Positions 38,501-43,578 of a stretch of 64,000 bases of DNA are shown here, in pieces; positions within the stretch are counted from its first letter, which is position 1; the number at the start of each line of letters is the position of its first letter. Source of the DNA: Cyclina sinensis (Eukaryota > Mollusca > Bivalvia > Venerida > Veneridae). The position numbers were made by a program, and so were the translations under genes. The stretch covers positions 29,862,304 to 29,926,303 of the forward strand of contig JAAONU010000004.1 of NCBI GenBank assembly GCA_012932295.1, read 5' to 3'. The notes beneath the pieces were generated by a model. The model worked only from the letters and a program-made list of their open reading frames with translations. It did no database searches and was not told where the DNA came from.

Positions 38501-39408
38501 CACAAGTCTGTGCAACACGGTTTAGTGCTCTCTCATCAGCTGACATGGCTCGGGCCTGAGCCTGCATGATGTGACGCTCCAACATGGCTGCTTCTTCCAT
38601 GCGACGCTGCCTCTCATCAAACACCTAACAACAACACAAGCAAATACAGTGCAATTACATAACAAATATACATCATAGCACTTTTTTTTAGCCAGACCAA
38701 AACGATCTCTGCAAACAGATATTAACTGCAGATTTCTCAAACTGCAAAATCTGTTTCTTGTCAGGCTAAGGGTAAAACATGTGTGCAAGGCTGTTTTGAT
38801 GTGTGCTAGGCTGTTTTGATATTGTCAGGTACTGACTTAAATGCACTTTAATGCAGCACTTTAGACTCATGAAAGCATTGAGTTTACGAAAAAGGTATGG
38901 CCATTACTGTAGTGACAGTGTTACTTTAATCGTTATCACTAATTTTATGAGAAATTTATGTATCAAAACCAGGAAAAGGAAATAAAAGTTTTAAGAATGT
39001 CAACAACTCTACAGAAAACAGAAATTTGCATATATCCTTATTTGGGACTTTCTGAACTTAAGCATGATTACAGTAGTTAATGACAGAACAGAAATTTTAG
39101 AATGTATAAAAAACTTGTAAACATATTTTAGTTCCCAAAAAGCAGTTCTGCTGCAAAACAAAAAATGTATTGATGGAACCAACCTTTTGCAATGCCTCAA
39201 CATATCTCTCATGGTATGGGTCTGCTCCACCTTTAGATACTGATAAATTCTTCACAGTGTCTGGACCAATTGCATCCCTTGTAAACAACTCCCTAAAAGT
39301 TCGAACTAGAATGTGGCGTACATCTTGGGACTTGCCTGTAGAAGGCCTCTGTAGATACATAGAGGGCTCATCCCCTCGTGTCTGTGGACCACCTGGCATT
39401 TCCAATCG
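11473..39408 (-). CDS. DLEC1: DLEC1 (CFAP81) ortholog, 34 coding exons resolved, 5'-incomplete, with frame breaks
   Basis: DLEC1 (deleted in lung and esophageal cancer 1) is a large ciliary/flagellar protein built from MSP/ASH-type immunoglobulin-like domains; its algal counterpart FAP81 is axonemal. I read 34 exons, all with GT-AG ends, totalling 5,120 bases, about 1,703 codons plus stop once eight surplus bases are discounted. Human DLEC1 is about 1,755 residues. Matching landmarks in order include RHIMQAQARA, LPPVKS, NPRFIPP-GGKSL, VAPGM, GRRPPP, MVCDNC, LEIEVKG, LNFGLVRLGQ, VKLDFGK, MWGEYKDN, VVGCPL, RFGTHVAG, DFGTCLVG, RGQGSYDE. Every junction keeps phase, including LPP/VKS split across an intron. 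The first 60-90 residues are missing, so at least one upstream exon was not found. Five frame-breaking indels (exons 9, 19, 27 twice, 28) interrupt the reading frame as given; see findings. Identity rests on many short matches recalled from memory and is very secure. Confidence 0.95.
12442..12562 (-). CDS. DLEC1: DLEC1 exon 33
   Basis: 121 bases, phase 1 to 2. Encodes FSVEPTSGFLNAH and KCLLKVFFAAK; human has FRVSPNSGLLEAR and IALQVFFTAR. Confidence 0.93.
12838..12904. repeat. Imperfect inverted repeat in a DLEC1 intron
   Basis: Arms centre on GGCCAAAGACCT (left) and AGGTCTTTGGACAGG (right), separated by about 18 bases. Short foldback, possibly a decayed element. Confidence 0.5.
13058..13211 (-). 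CDS. DLEC1: DLEC1 exon 32
   Basis: 154 bases, phase 0 to 1. Encodes VPLHATLTVPQFELS, LDFGTCLVGQTRELQLLISN and YWTVSQ; human has VPLRAVVAVPELQLS, VDFGTCFVSQQRVREVYLMN and YWTMLM. Confidence 0.95.
13492..13629 (-). CDS. DLEC1: DLEC1 exon 31
   Basis: 138 bases, phase 0 to 0. An acidic loop (LKSEDDSSDTGKK) then LLVEFNNGAQQ; human has LLLEYTNQTTQ. Confidence 0.92.
14029..14217 (-). CDS. DLEC1: DLEC1 exon 30
   Basis: 189 bases, phase 0 to 0. Encodes LSNLTLTPLTFRLVAKQPF, the strand start of the penultimate module; human has LTNTTEIPHYFRLMVSRPF. Confidence 0.93.
14481..14621. mobile_element. Foldback (MITE-like) element in a DLEC1 intron
   Basis: Starts GAATAACAGGTTGGTGTCTT and ends with its near inverse (GACGCCAACCTATTATTC). 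Both arms also carry TTTATCTGG/CCAGATAAA repeated twice at matching distances, so nearly the whole 141 bases fold on themselves. This explains the open frames seen on both strands here. No clear target-site duplication was identified. Confidence 0.75.
15043..15120 (+). mobile_element. Truncated tRNA-derived SINE in a DLEC1 intron
   Basis: Starts GGGTGGATCAGTGGTCCAGT, including an A-box-like TGGTCCAGTGG, and has the family tail GATGCTTTCTGTATCT. The middle of the family consensus is missing. Opposite orientation to DLEC1. Confidence 0.65.
15252..15330 (-). CDS. DLEC1: DLEC1 exon 29
   Basis: 79 bases, phase 2 to 0. Encodes LTIECAEEEGMRYRSAMSSL, corresponding in position to human LSVELDYGGSMEFQCQASDL. 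Confidence 0.9.
15967..16185 (-). CDS. DLEC1: DLEC1 exon 28, frame-broken
   Basis: 219 bases where 218 are needed. Encodes IPAKGHASVVVSFTPHPTED and NCNGYILGFTSLD; human has VVPAGGSSTIYISFTP and ECTGYALGFMSLD. After LDMT the frame meets TAA; shifting by one base at about 15984-15995 gives AHLKPA, matching human SYVRPA and joining exon 29. Confidence 0.87.
16592..16820 (-). CDS. DLEC1: DLEC1 exon 27, twice frame-broken
   Basis: 229 bases where phases require 224. Three frames are used in turn: PMPVIREPTDYIPNSADSS..KSDGSG, then ENPRPKVVSVF..QHEG, then APYSIRPSQM leading into exon 28. The first break lies at about 16700-16708 (one surplus base, an in-frame TGA follows). The second lies at about 16626-16634, where AGCTAGCT looks like a 4-bp tandem duplication. 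Human has LISVILQAHEG..LYCISPKQV. Confidence 0.82.
16821..20188 (-). other. Long DLEC1 intron between exons 26 and 27
   Basis: 3.4 kb, the longest resolved intron, holding the 58-bp minisatellite and a run of about 12 C at 19141-19152. No other coding potential seen. It immediately precedes, in gene order, the two most frame-damaged exons. Confidence 0.75.
17545..18005. repeat. Minisatellite, unit about 58 bp, in a DLEC1 intron
   Basis: Roughly eight copies of a unit containing CAATCCCAGTTTATCACCAA, GGATTTATATCTCCAAAATC and TTGTTCAAATTA. Three overlapping open frames in different phases cross it, a result of the repeat rather than coding. Confidence 0.92.
20189..20320 (-). CDS. DLEC1: DLEC1 exon 26
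   Basis: 132 bases, phase 1 to 1. Encodes IRVDWQVYNLEEGDSKLVD and GFPLKDAEGKEIVPPAE; human has IRLDWETYVPEDKEDRLVE and PFPLRDQAGNELVCP. Confidence 0.94.
20505..20600 (+). mobile_element. tRNA-like SINE fragment in a DLEC1 intron
   Basis: A B-box-like GGGTTCAAACC in CTTCCTGGGTTCAAACCAGT resembles the tRNA-derived fragments at 26.0 and 36.0 kb. Weak call. Confidence 0.35.
20867..21044 (-). CDS. DLEC1: DLEC1 exon 25
   Basis: 178 bases, phase 0 to 1. Encodes VTMTVVGCPLTF, MVRFGTHVAGTSICNRTMRV and KNTSPN; human has VHMAAVGCPISS, AMRFGTQVSGGDTVTRTLRL and NNSSPC. Confidence 0.95.
21231..21382 (-). CDS. DLEC1: DLEC1 exon 24
   Basis: 152 bases, phase 1 to 0. Encodes MLSQGYGVAFVPQPASGIL and DMWGEYKDNVICR; human has MLSHGKGAAFFPHFSQGML and NMWGEYWDNLICT. 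Confidence 0.95.
21930..22006 (-). CDS. DLEC1: DLEC1 exon 23
   Basis: 77 bases, phase 2 to 1. A short linker, RRLMLGKTPNLADPFSKTE, weakly conserved; placed by phase between two strongly conserved exons. Confidence 0.85.
22010..22520. repeat. Minisatellite, unit about 15-16 bp, in a DLEC1 intron
   Basis: Many diverged copies of AACATGATAATGAAGC (with variants such as AATCAACATGTTAATG). Similar sequence resumes at about 23470-23560, so the DNA between (about 22560-23470) appears to have been inserted into or beside the array. Confidence 0.9.
22560..23289 (-). other. CG-richer block within an intronic minisatellite; possible small open frame
   Basis: Base composition differs from the flanking AT-rich intron. 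On the minus strand a 66-codon frame (22928-23128) begins at an ATG in the context AAAATGGCCGCC, with MAATIGNTHQYFNVSKCW near its start. No family was recognised and no strong donor site follows. It may be an exon, a retrocopy fragment or chance. Confidence 0.35.
23290..23468. mobile_element. Long near-perfect foldback element in a DLEC1 intron
   Basis: The left arm (about 23290-23375) contains ATTATGTTGTAGTAGCTGTG, CCTTGTATTTTGC and ATCGATAT. The right arm (about 23391-23468) is its reverse complement with few mismatches. The loop is about 15 bases and contains TCTCGCGAGA. Total about 179 bases. Transcribed DLEC1 pre-mRNA would carry this as a roughly 75-80 bp hairpin. Confidence 0.85.
23702..23887 (-). 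CDS. DLEC1: DLEC1 exon 22
   Basis: 186 bases, phase 2 to 2. Encodes VKLDFGKEVPLNSSPKLYLH and LTNNTAITTPYSF; human has LRLDFGSAVPLRTRVTRQLI and LTNRSPIRTRFSL. Confidence 0.94.
24171..24301 (-). CDS. DLEC1: DLEC1 exon 21
   Basis: 131 bases, phase 0 to 2. Encodes LRVPCKVEGVDKPLILAL and SKGLSVQYHVS; human has LALPCHVSGMKKPLVLGI and PQGLQVAITIS. Confidence 0.93.
25069..25179 (-). CDS. DLEC1: DLEC1 exon 20
   Basis: 111 bases, phase 0 to 0. Encodes ISMDPKMGELRAREEKVITV, the last strands of a module (human VTVSPKHGLLGPSEECQLKL). Confidence 0.92.
25514..25668 (-). CDS. DLEC1: DLEC1 exon 19, frame-broken
   Basis: 155 bases where 154 are needed. The first part reads VACFAEVQTVQACLLQ in one frame and the rest VKLPMPQVYVGVP..LLNQTLLPTVYEWG in the next. 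Human has PVYAEVQ..LYLGVP..LINGTLLPTQFHWG with the same spacing once one base is discounted. The break is at about 25611-25622. Confidence 0.88.
26020..26112 (+). mobile_element. tRNA-derived SINE fragment in a DLEC1 intron
   Basis: GTGATCGAGCAGTTAGAATG resembles a tRNA A-box region, and GGTTTGAATCCCACC a B box, with a possible anticodon stem between. It does not fold as an intact tRNA. Related to the copy at 36.03 kb. Confidence 0.55.
26282..26424 (-). CDS. DLEC1: DLEC1 exon 18
   Basis: 143 bases, phase 0 to 2. Encodes FTFEPSEGELKPLESKVITV and ends VEDGKD; human has FDIEPSSGQLHSLGECRVDI and VENGAW. Confidence 0.92.
26651..26827 (-). CDS. DLEC1: DLEC1 exon 17
   Basis: 177 bases, phase 0 to 0. 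Encodes LNFGLVRLGQTVQRQFTLNN, a classic MSP/ASH module opening, then the acidic loop EDEEEHEEM; human has LQFGLLRLGQKATNSIQIRN. Confidence 0.94.
27376..27506 (-). CDS. DLEC1: DLEC1 exon 16
   Basis: 131 bases, phase 1 to 0. Encodes MELSITGSEPGKIDHTLYCH and LHLQVQAEFK; human has FELNFTGGVPG..LLCEIED..LHIEAVFK. Confidence 0.92.
27957..28050 (-). CDS. DLEC1: DLEC1 exon 15
   Basis: 94 bases, phase 0 to 1. Encodes HSTITFQWEPYTEKYILEVE, one strand pair of an Ig-like module; human has SPIRYLWG..IIEVEP. Confidence 0.9.
28499..28638 (-). CDS. DLEC1: DLEC1 exon 14
   Basis: 140 bases, phase 1 to 0. Encodes ADVTALEIEVKGE and HPYSVHVPGKNLVGTTIKK, matching human VIVLEIEVKG and EPYALIIPGENYIG. Confidence 0.94.
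29014..29173 (-). CDS. DLEC1: DLEC1 exon 13
   Basis: 160 bases, phase 0 to 1. Encodes DKFHSVLHMLLNMVP (human RDFHSVLQMVLEEVP) followed by an acidic Ser-rich loop with DDSEGNEEDASE. Confidence 0.92.
29370..29432 (-). mobile_element. tRNA-like sequence (SINE head) in a DLEC1 intron
   Basis: The minus strand reads GGGTAGCTCAGTTGATAGAG, then CCTACTTACAAGTAGG (a 5-bp anticodon stem with 7-base loop), then GGGGATTTGAGTC. D-arm and anticodon arm are well kept, but the acceptor stem does not pair, so this is a tRNA-derived fragment or pseudo-tRNA. Confidence 0.55.
29862..30048 (-). CDS. DLEC1: DLEC1 exon 12
   Basis: 187 bases, phase 2 to 0. Encodes NVSLPFQWMIYKP and FSVHPPTGVLPPAESMEFKI, a typical MSP-domain strand pattern (human FSIMPRKGVLSPHTDHEFIL). 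Confidence 0.92.
30478..30875. repeat. Dispersed repeat, two partial copies
   Basis: TGACTTGAACAACTTTGGTA..GAACCATCAGACAGGGCTACATGCCAA recurs as TGACTTGAACAACTTTAGTT..GAACCACCAGACAATGGTACATGC about 320 bases later, each in the intron between exons 11 and 12. Segment lengths suggest a short dispersed family. Confidence 0.6.
31150..31312 (-). CDS. DLEC1: DLEC1 exon 11
   Basis: 163 bases, phase 1 to 2. Encodes VPGELVDATAEHLIKFDQLNP then TAVVKNTT, matching human PGELTDLTAQHFIRFEPEN then LIIRNAT. Confidence 0.92.
31817..32000 (-). CDS. DLEC1: DLEC1 exon 10
   Basis: 184 bases, phase 0 to 1. Encodes IPPFDVRPSVLEMGADQ and MCMVCDNCNVKHFTL; human has PPFGILPSVFELAPG and IMCDNCQIKELV. Confidence 0.93.
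32290..32365 (+). mobile_element. tRNA-like SINE fragment in a DLEC1 intron
   Basis: B-box-like GGTTCGAATCC follows a degenerate A-box region (CTTAGAGTTCACAGATC). Related to the 36.03 and 26.02 kb copies. Confidence 0.45.
32731..32865 (-). CDS. DLEC1: DLEC1 exon 9, frame-broken
   Basis: 135 bases where the phases of its neighbours require 134. Encodes PSVLDVGHCLVGG, then RFCVMPSAAWP; human has PVLDCGYCLIGG..RFCIMPKTSWP. In the original frame a TAA follows WPYN. One fewer C in the CCC run at 32747-32749 restores the TNFK ending that joins exon 10. Acceptor TTTCTTTCAG at 32866. Confidence 0.88.
33285..33458 (-). CDS. DLEC1: DLEC1 exon 8
   Basis: 174 bases, phase 1 to 1. Encodes GLVAPGMSCHYAIRFNPDSL, DFDD, and GRRPPPKLT, close to the human VAPGMTCQY..DFDD..RRPPPVLT. 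Donor ACA-A/GTGAGT. Confidence 0.93.
33796..33883 (-). CDS. DLEC1: DLEC1 exon 7
   Basis: 88 bases, phase 0 to 1. Encodes LTLTLKNVS..SYFSVGLG. The LKN-type strand is the usual second strand of MSP-like domains. Confidence 0.9.
34882..34963 (-). CDS. DLEC1: DLEC1 exon 6
   Basis: 82 bases, phase 2 to 0. Encodes IFLVSPPAVVFTDYKIGQVYE, start of the first Ig-like (MSP/ASH) module; human has [21 protein letters not shown]. Confidence 0.92.
35394..35614 (-). CDS. DLEC1: DLEC1 exon 5
   Basis: 221 bases, phase 0 to 2, acceptor CTTGTAG. Contains NPRFIPP and GGKSL, matching human NPRFFPP and GGKSL. An alternative acceptor six bases inward (GTCACAG) keeps the same frame. Confidence 0.92.
36025..36105 (+). 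mobile_element. tRNA-derived SINE fragment in a DLEC1 intron
   Basis: CAGTCTATGCTTAGAGTGA, then CAGACTCCAAATCTG (stem-loop), then GTTCGAATCCCACC. Same order as the 26.02 kb copy, including CAGACTCC and GAATCCCACCAG. Confidence 0.55.
36253..36428 (-). CDS. DLEC1: DLEC1 exon 4
   Basis: 176 bases, phase 1 to 0, donor CTA/GTATGT. A Ser/Thr-rich, weakly conserved linker (SPPLSTQRSNSDIGS). Assigned by splice phase and position more than by similarity. Confidence 0.85.
36764..36874 (-). CDS. DLEC1: DLEC1 exon 3
   Basis: 111 bases, phase 1 to 1. Encodes VKSNFRTCLDTQLL..LTPADY, matching human VKSVSRWCIDSELL..ISPEDY, and ends in a Pro-rich stretch. Confidence 0.92.
38471..38624 (-). CDS. DLEC1: DLEC1 exon 2
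   Basis: 154 bases, phase 0 to 1. Encodes the charged helical segment ending MLERHIMQAQARAMS, almost identical to human MLERHITQAQARA, the strongest local match in the gene. Ends LGLPP plus one base that completes Val in exon 3. Confidence 0.95.
39184..39408 (-). CDS. DLEC1: DLEC1 exon 1 of those resolved
   Basis: 225 bases, phase 0 to 0, acceptor TTTTTTGATAG, donor AAG/GTTGGT. Encodes the segment with QDVRHILVRTFRELF, matching the human QDISHLLTGVFRNLY. It opens with RLEMPGG; that Met could be a start only if the true N-terminus is shortened. Confidence 0.9.
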
Positions 39409-41640
39409 CTATCAAAAAAGGTATGAGATCAATAAGTTAAAAAAGCAGAAATAGGATACACCTTTGTACACATTCATCAATATAAACTGAAATTATTTCT
39501 GCCCCTTGTTTGCTTTGTACCATAACCATTCCAGTATAATCAAACATGTCATAAATTGTCACTGATTGCTGTTAACGTTGTTATACTGGTTATTCATTGG
39601 TTATAGCAAAAAGAAAGGGACATGGGTAAACTTAAGATAAAAACCTCTCACTACAATTCTATAACATAGATCAGGTCAGATGTCTGGTCATTACCTAATG
39701 TGCACGCCTGTCTGAATAAAACAAGGCCAAGGTGAAAACAATCACCATTTTGAACATAGCAATAAGGGAAGGGGTATACATGTTCAAGTTTAAAAATTCA
39801 TGTTTAAAAGTTTACTAATAAGGATAAGAGTTGTTGCTCATATGCATTAAAAAAATTCTGGATGAACCTTGTTAATAATGAAAATATCATCAAATAAAAC
39901 ATTCATAATCTGTAAAATTATGTCTATACTTCTAAACTTATATGATCTAAAATTTTATTGTGCTTTTCACTTTAATGTCTCTGACATGTTATGTAAGGAT
40001 CAACAAATATGAGGATCAACAAAGTGTTGGATTATGACATATGTTTTCATTTTTGCTAAAAATAAAGTGACACAATATTTCAACACAAAAGCTGCATGCA
40101 TTCACTAAACATTGCTATGTAGTCAGTCATTGTATAATTCAAGGCAAATATTGCACATCATACAATCTCGTACTATTTTGTATCACAGTCAGTTCACTAT
40201 GGCAACAGTATTAATATGATAATTAGTTTGATTGATAGGTGTAATAAAACAACTTTAAGGTTGATTGTTGCTAAAATTTTACAGACAGACAGACCATGGT
40301 AATGTGTATACTAAATAGTGCATTAGAAAAATTGTTTTACATGAGGTTACAAAATACATGTTTTGTGCAAGTACATTTAAGATGTCTAAATGTACTGGCA
40401 ACTTAATGTCTTGATCTCAGTTCAGTGAATTATCAAAAATCATATGACATTTTTATATTATCATCAATATATAATATAAATTGTTATCAAAAAAAAAAAC
40501 AAAAAAAAACAATGTAGAGAAAAACAGATCAGGGAAGTTATGTCAGAGAATTGCACTGTACTGATACTTGATGGCTACAGGCAACTGTATAATTAACCAA
40601 TTTTTAAAGTTTTAAATAATTTTTCTTATGAAAAAAATGATTTTGAACATTGAGTAGAGGTAAAATATTTAATTAACAGGTATTGCAATGATTTTATTGT
40701 ATTAAAGCAGTGATAAACTTAAAACAAAGTAGTTGTAAGTTTTTTATTATTATGCACTATTGATTGACAGGTGCTTGTTTTCACATCAGGAATATGGTGG
40801 ATAATGAATATATACAGAAGTGATGTCCCCCGATCTAAATGACTACTACAGCAATAACTATCTTATAAACTGAAAATTGTCTTGTCTACTCAACAATTTC
40901 AACATTGGAGTGTTTGATAGCATCATATCTACCAGTCTGTCATTATTGTCCAGTCTGTTAAAAAACAACTCAACTGTATAGCCATTACATTTACAGGCCT
41001 TTCTGGCTAATATGGCTCCAAGAATTTAAGAGCATAGGCCCAAATCAAATTTCATAGAGCCAATACTTGGGGCTGAGGCTAAATCCTTGCAGGTCAATTA
41101 AAACTATAAATTTCAACATTTTCAATTTAGTTCTGGCAGTTGGACTTCTGGATGTTAATAGACTAAATAGTGTTATGTATTTATGTCATAAGTCACTGAC
41201 AGGTGCTTTTTTGGTTTAAGCTTTAGTTACAAAATAGTAATGTAAGAGCCAAAATGTCTTATTCATATTTTCATACACCAAAAACCAAGAAAGTGCAATG
41301 TGTTCGAAAGATATACAGTGCATCATTCAATTGTACAAGGCAACATAAATCATAAGAATCACTACAAGGGTAAGTACGAAAAGGATTAGGTATGAATTAT
41401 TTGACGGTAACATTGCAAAGGTCTAGAAGACACATGATTTTTGTCTTTATTTCACACCATATGCTATATCTTAACGATCACAATTTTTTTCATACAAATA
41501 TTTTATTCTTATTCCCACGCAGTCCCAAACAATCCGTTTTTCAAAACTTAAAAAAAAGAATGTTTACTTTCGTCGTCAGGCGTCTTTTTCTACCTTCATC
41601 AAAAAGAGTTGACAGGGGCTAGTGTAAGACGCTGACGCGA
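39409..41640 (-). other. Region expected to hold the DLEC1 5' exon(s); none identified
   Basis: The first resolved exon begins at a splice acceptor and lacks the N-terminal 60-90 residues known from human DLEC1. I found no minus-strand exon here with matching character and a good donor. The region is AT-rich, with A-runs near 40490-40510. The 5' exon may lie here unseen or further right. Confidence 0.4.
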
Positions 41641-41790
41641 AACGCCGACAAGGTGGAGCGAATCAATGATCCAGAGGTCCCGTGATCGATCCTCCGATCC
41701 TCCACTAACATTTCTAATTGTTTTTCGGATAAGACGTTAAACCGAGGTCCCATGTATCAGTGCGGTTATATAAACATTATTTTATCAAAG
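41630..41790 (+). mobile_element. SINE-related element, plus orientation
   Basis: Carries the family's central block GGATAAGACGTTAAACCGAG, GTCCCATGTATCAGTG in plus orientation, preceded by a B-box-like GTGATCGATCCTCC. The head (GACGCTGACGCGAAACGCCG) differs from the copies at 43 kb. Confidence 0.6.
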
Positions 41791-42282
41791 GTATTTCTAT
41801 GAATAAACTCACTAACTTAATTTTGCAAAAAGAAAATGTGTGATTATTGTTTTGACGATGATATTGTTTTTATTTGAAGTATAAATGGAGCTAATCAAAC
41901 AATTTTGTCACTGATACAGGTGTTGATTTGGTATTATATTTTACTTTATTCAAGATATGTCGCAGTAGCATCGCCCGGTAGGCTGTTTAATCAACGACGT
42001 AAGATCAAAGCAATAGTGTTTTTCAGAGACAAATTTAATGAAGGTAACAAAGTCGAAGAAATGAATTCTGAATATTGTTCTCTGGTTGTGCTCGATTATT
42101 GTAGATCTAGAGACACTCTGAAAATTACAGATTAAGATTAAAAGAGAGCCTACACACACCAAAAATTTGTTTGTGGTCTTTGTTCGTTAAATTCAAAAAA
42201 GTATTATTAACTGTATTTTTTTACTATTTTAAGGATTCTGAGTTGTGTATTTCTTACATTAGGAATTGCAAGCACTCTCCTT

Positions 42283-42332
42283 TATATTCTTTCTTTCGTT
42301 TTTCTTTCTTTCTTTTTTCTTTCTTTCTTTTT
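42283..42332. repeat. (TTTC)n microsatellite
   Basis: Interrupted TTTC/TTTTC tetranucleotide tract. Confidence 0.9.
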
Positions 42333-42806
42333 ATACTCGATGCAGTTGAACTGAGTTTTCTGAGTTAAAAAATTGTTTCAAAGATGTATATTGACAAGTC
42401 ATTTCAAAATACGTACTTAAAATAATCTTGGTTTTTAGGTTATGATACTTGTCTGTACAATATTAATATAATTAATTGCTCTTTTTATAATTTATAGCGC
42501 TGATGAATTATACTTTTTATACAATTTTGTGTTATTTTGACATGTTTGTATTTCTTAAATAAAATTCAGTGTTCTTCCTTTATTTCATCCACACAGGCCT
42601 CTGACAGTATAGGTTTGAACATTTCCGAATCAACTTAAATCCCCAGTCCCTCTTTAGTTTATGAAATCCATAAAAAGTCATTAATATATTTCTATAGGTT
42701 TACCTTTTACTCATTTGTATCAAGAAATATTCATTATAATGAAATTTTCAACTTTATTTTTATATTTAAATATTTAAAGTTAAGTGTATCATGTACCAAT
42801 ACTAAG

Positions 42807-42900
42807 CGTCGGCGTTTTTCCCACATATTTCATATCGTCACCGTTTGTTCCCATATATTTCATATCGTCGGCGTTTTCCCAATATATTTCGTATTGGAAT
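42807..42900. repeat. Three tandem copies of a 29-30 bp unit
   Basis: Units begin CGTCGGCGTTTTTCCC, CGTCACCGTTTGTTCCC and CGTCGGCGTTTTCCC, each followed by a CATATTTCATAT-like stretch. CG-rich in an AT-rich setting. Confidence 0.85.
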
Positions 42901-42954
42901 CGTTTTTCTTAATTTACATCAATCCTTATAAATTATATCTGAGTTTATTCATCA

Positions 42955-43203
42955 TCGGTACCGGTTGCCCAGATGACCAACGCCCCCTGCAGAAGTTAGT
43001 TAGTTTAGGTTGTGGGGGATAGTGCAAGATACAGAAAGCATCCCATTCCAGAACACCACTGATTCTTTTCCATACTCAGTGTACAGCACGGATCCATGGG
43101 TCCTCGGTTTAACATCTCATCCGAAAGAGGAGAGGGAGATCGAACTCTCAATCCCTGGATGACCAGTCCAGCGCGTTACCACTGGACCACTGATCCACTC
43201 CTA
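42955..43203 (-). mobile_element. tRNA-derived SINE, full-length-like copy
   Basis: On the minus strand: AGGAGTGGATCAGTGGTCCA with A box TGGTCCAGTGG, B-box region GAGTTCGATCTCC, middle block GGATGAGATGTTAAACCGAG, then GGGATGCTTTCTGTATCTTG and a diverse 3' tail. RNA polymerase III boxes lie at the spacing expected for a tRNA-derived head. Confidence 0.8.
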
Positions 43204-43227
43204 ATCCTCATATATCTATCTATGGAT

Positions 43228-43578
43228 TTGAGCCTATTTATCATCAGGACCGGTTGACCATATGACCGACGCCCTCCCAGAGATTAGTTATTTAAGGTTG
43301 GGGATAGTGCAAGATACAGTAAGCATCCCATTCCAGAGACACTCCTGGTTCTTCTACATGCTAAGTGTTCGGCACTGATACAAGGGACCTCGGTTTAAGA
43401 TCTCACCCGAAAAGACACTTTAATTATGTTTTTGGGGGAGCGGGGAATCGATCTCGCGACCCATGGATTACCAGTCCAGCTAGTCTGGTTCCCGGACGTA
43501 ATGTAAAATTACGTAGTGTCAGGGGAAGGAACTCCAGACTACAGTCCAGCACGTAACGACTGGGCTACTGATCCGTTC
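43228..43578 (-). mobile_element. tRNA-derived SINE, second copy, interrupted by a 61-bp insertion
   Basis: Same family and orientation as the copy 25 bases to its left: blocks GACCTCGGTTTAAGATCTCA, AGCATCCCATTCCAGA and the tRNA-like head at its right end. The head is split between CAGTCCAGC and ACGTAACGACTGG by the short element at 43481-43541. Confidence 0.8.
43481..43541. mobile_element. 61-bp terminal-inverted-repeat element with 9-bp target duplication
   Basis: Begins TAGTCTGGTTCC and ends with the inverse GGAACTCCAGACTA (two-base gap). The centre is also palindromic (ACGTAAT..ATTACGT). It is flanked by identical 9-bp copies CAGTCCAGC at 43472-43480 and 43542-43550. The neighbouring SINE copy has one CAGTCCAGC at the same position and no insertion. 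Confidence 0.85.

Noticed and set aside
11473..39408. HYDIN, CFAP47, CFAP65 or CFAP74 as the identity of the large ciliary gene
   Set aside because: They share MSP/ASH modules, but the ordered landmarks (QAQARA, NPRFIPP-GGKSL, VCDNC, MWGEY, RGQGSYDE) fit DLEC1 specifically.
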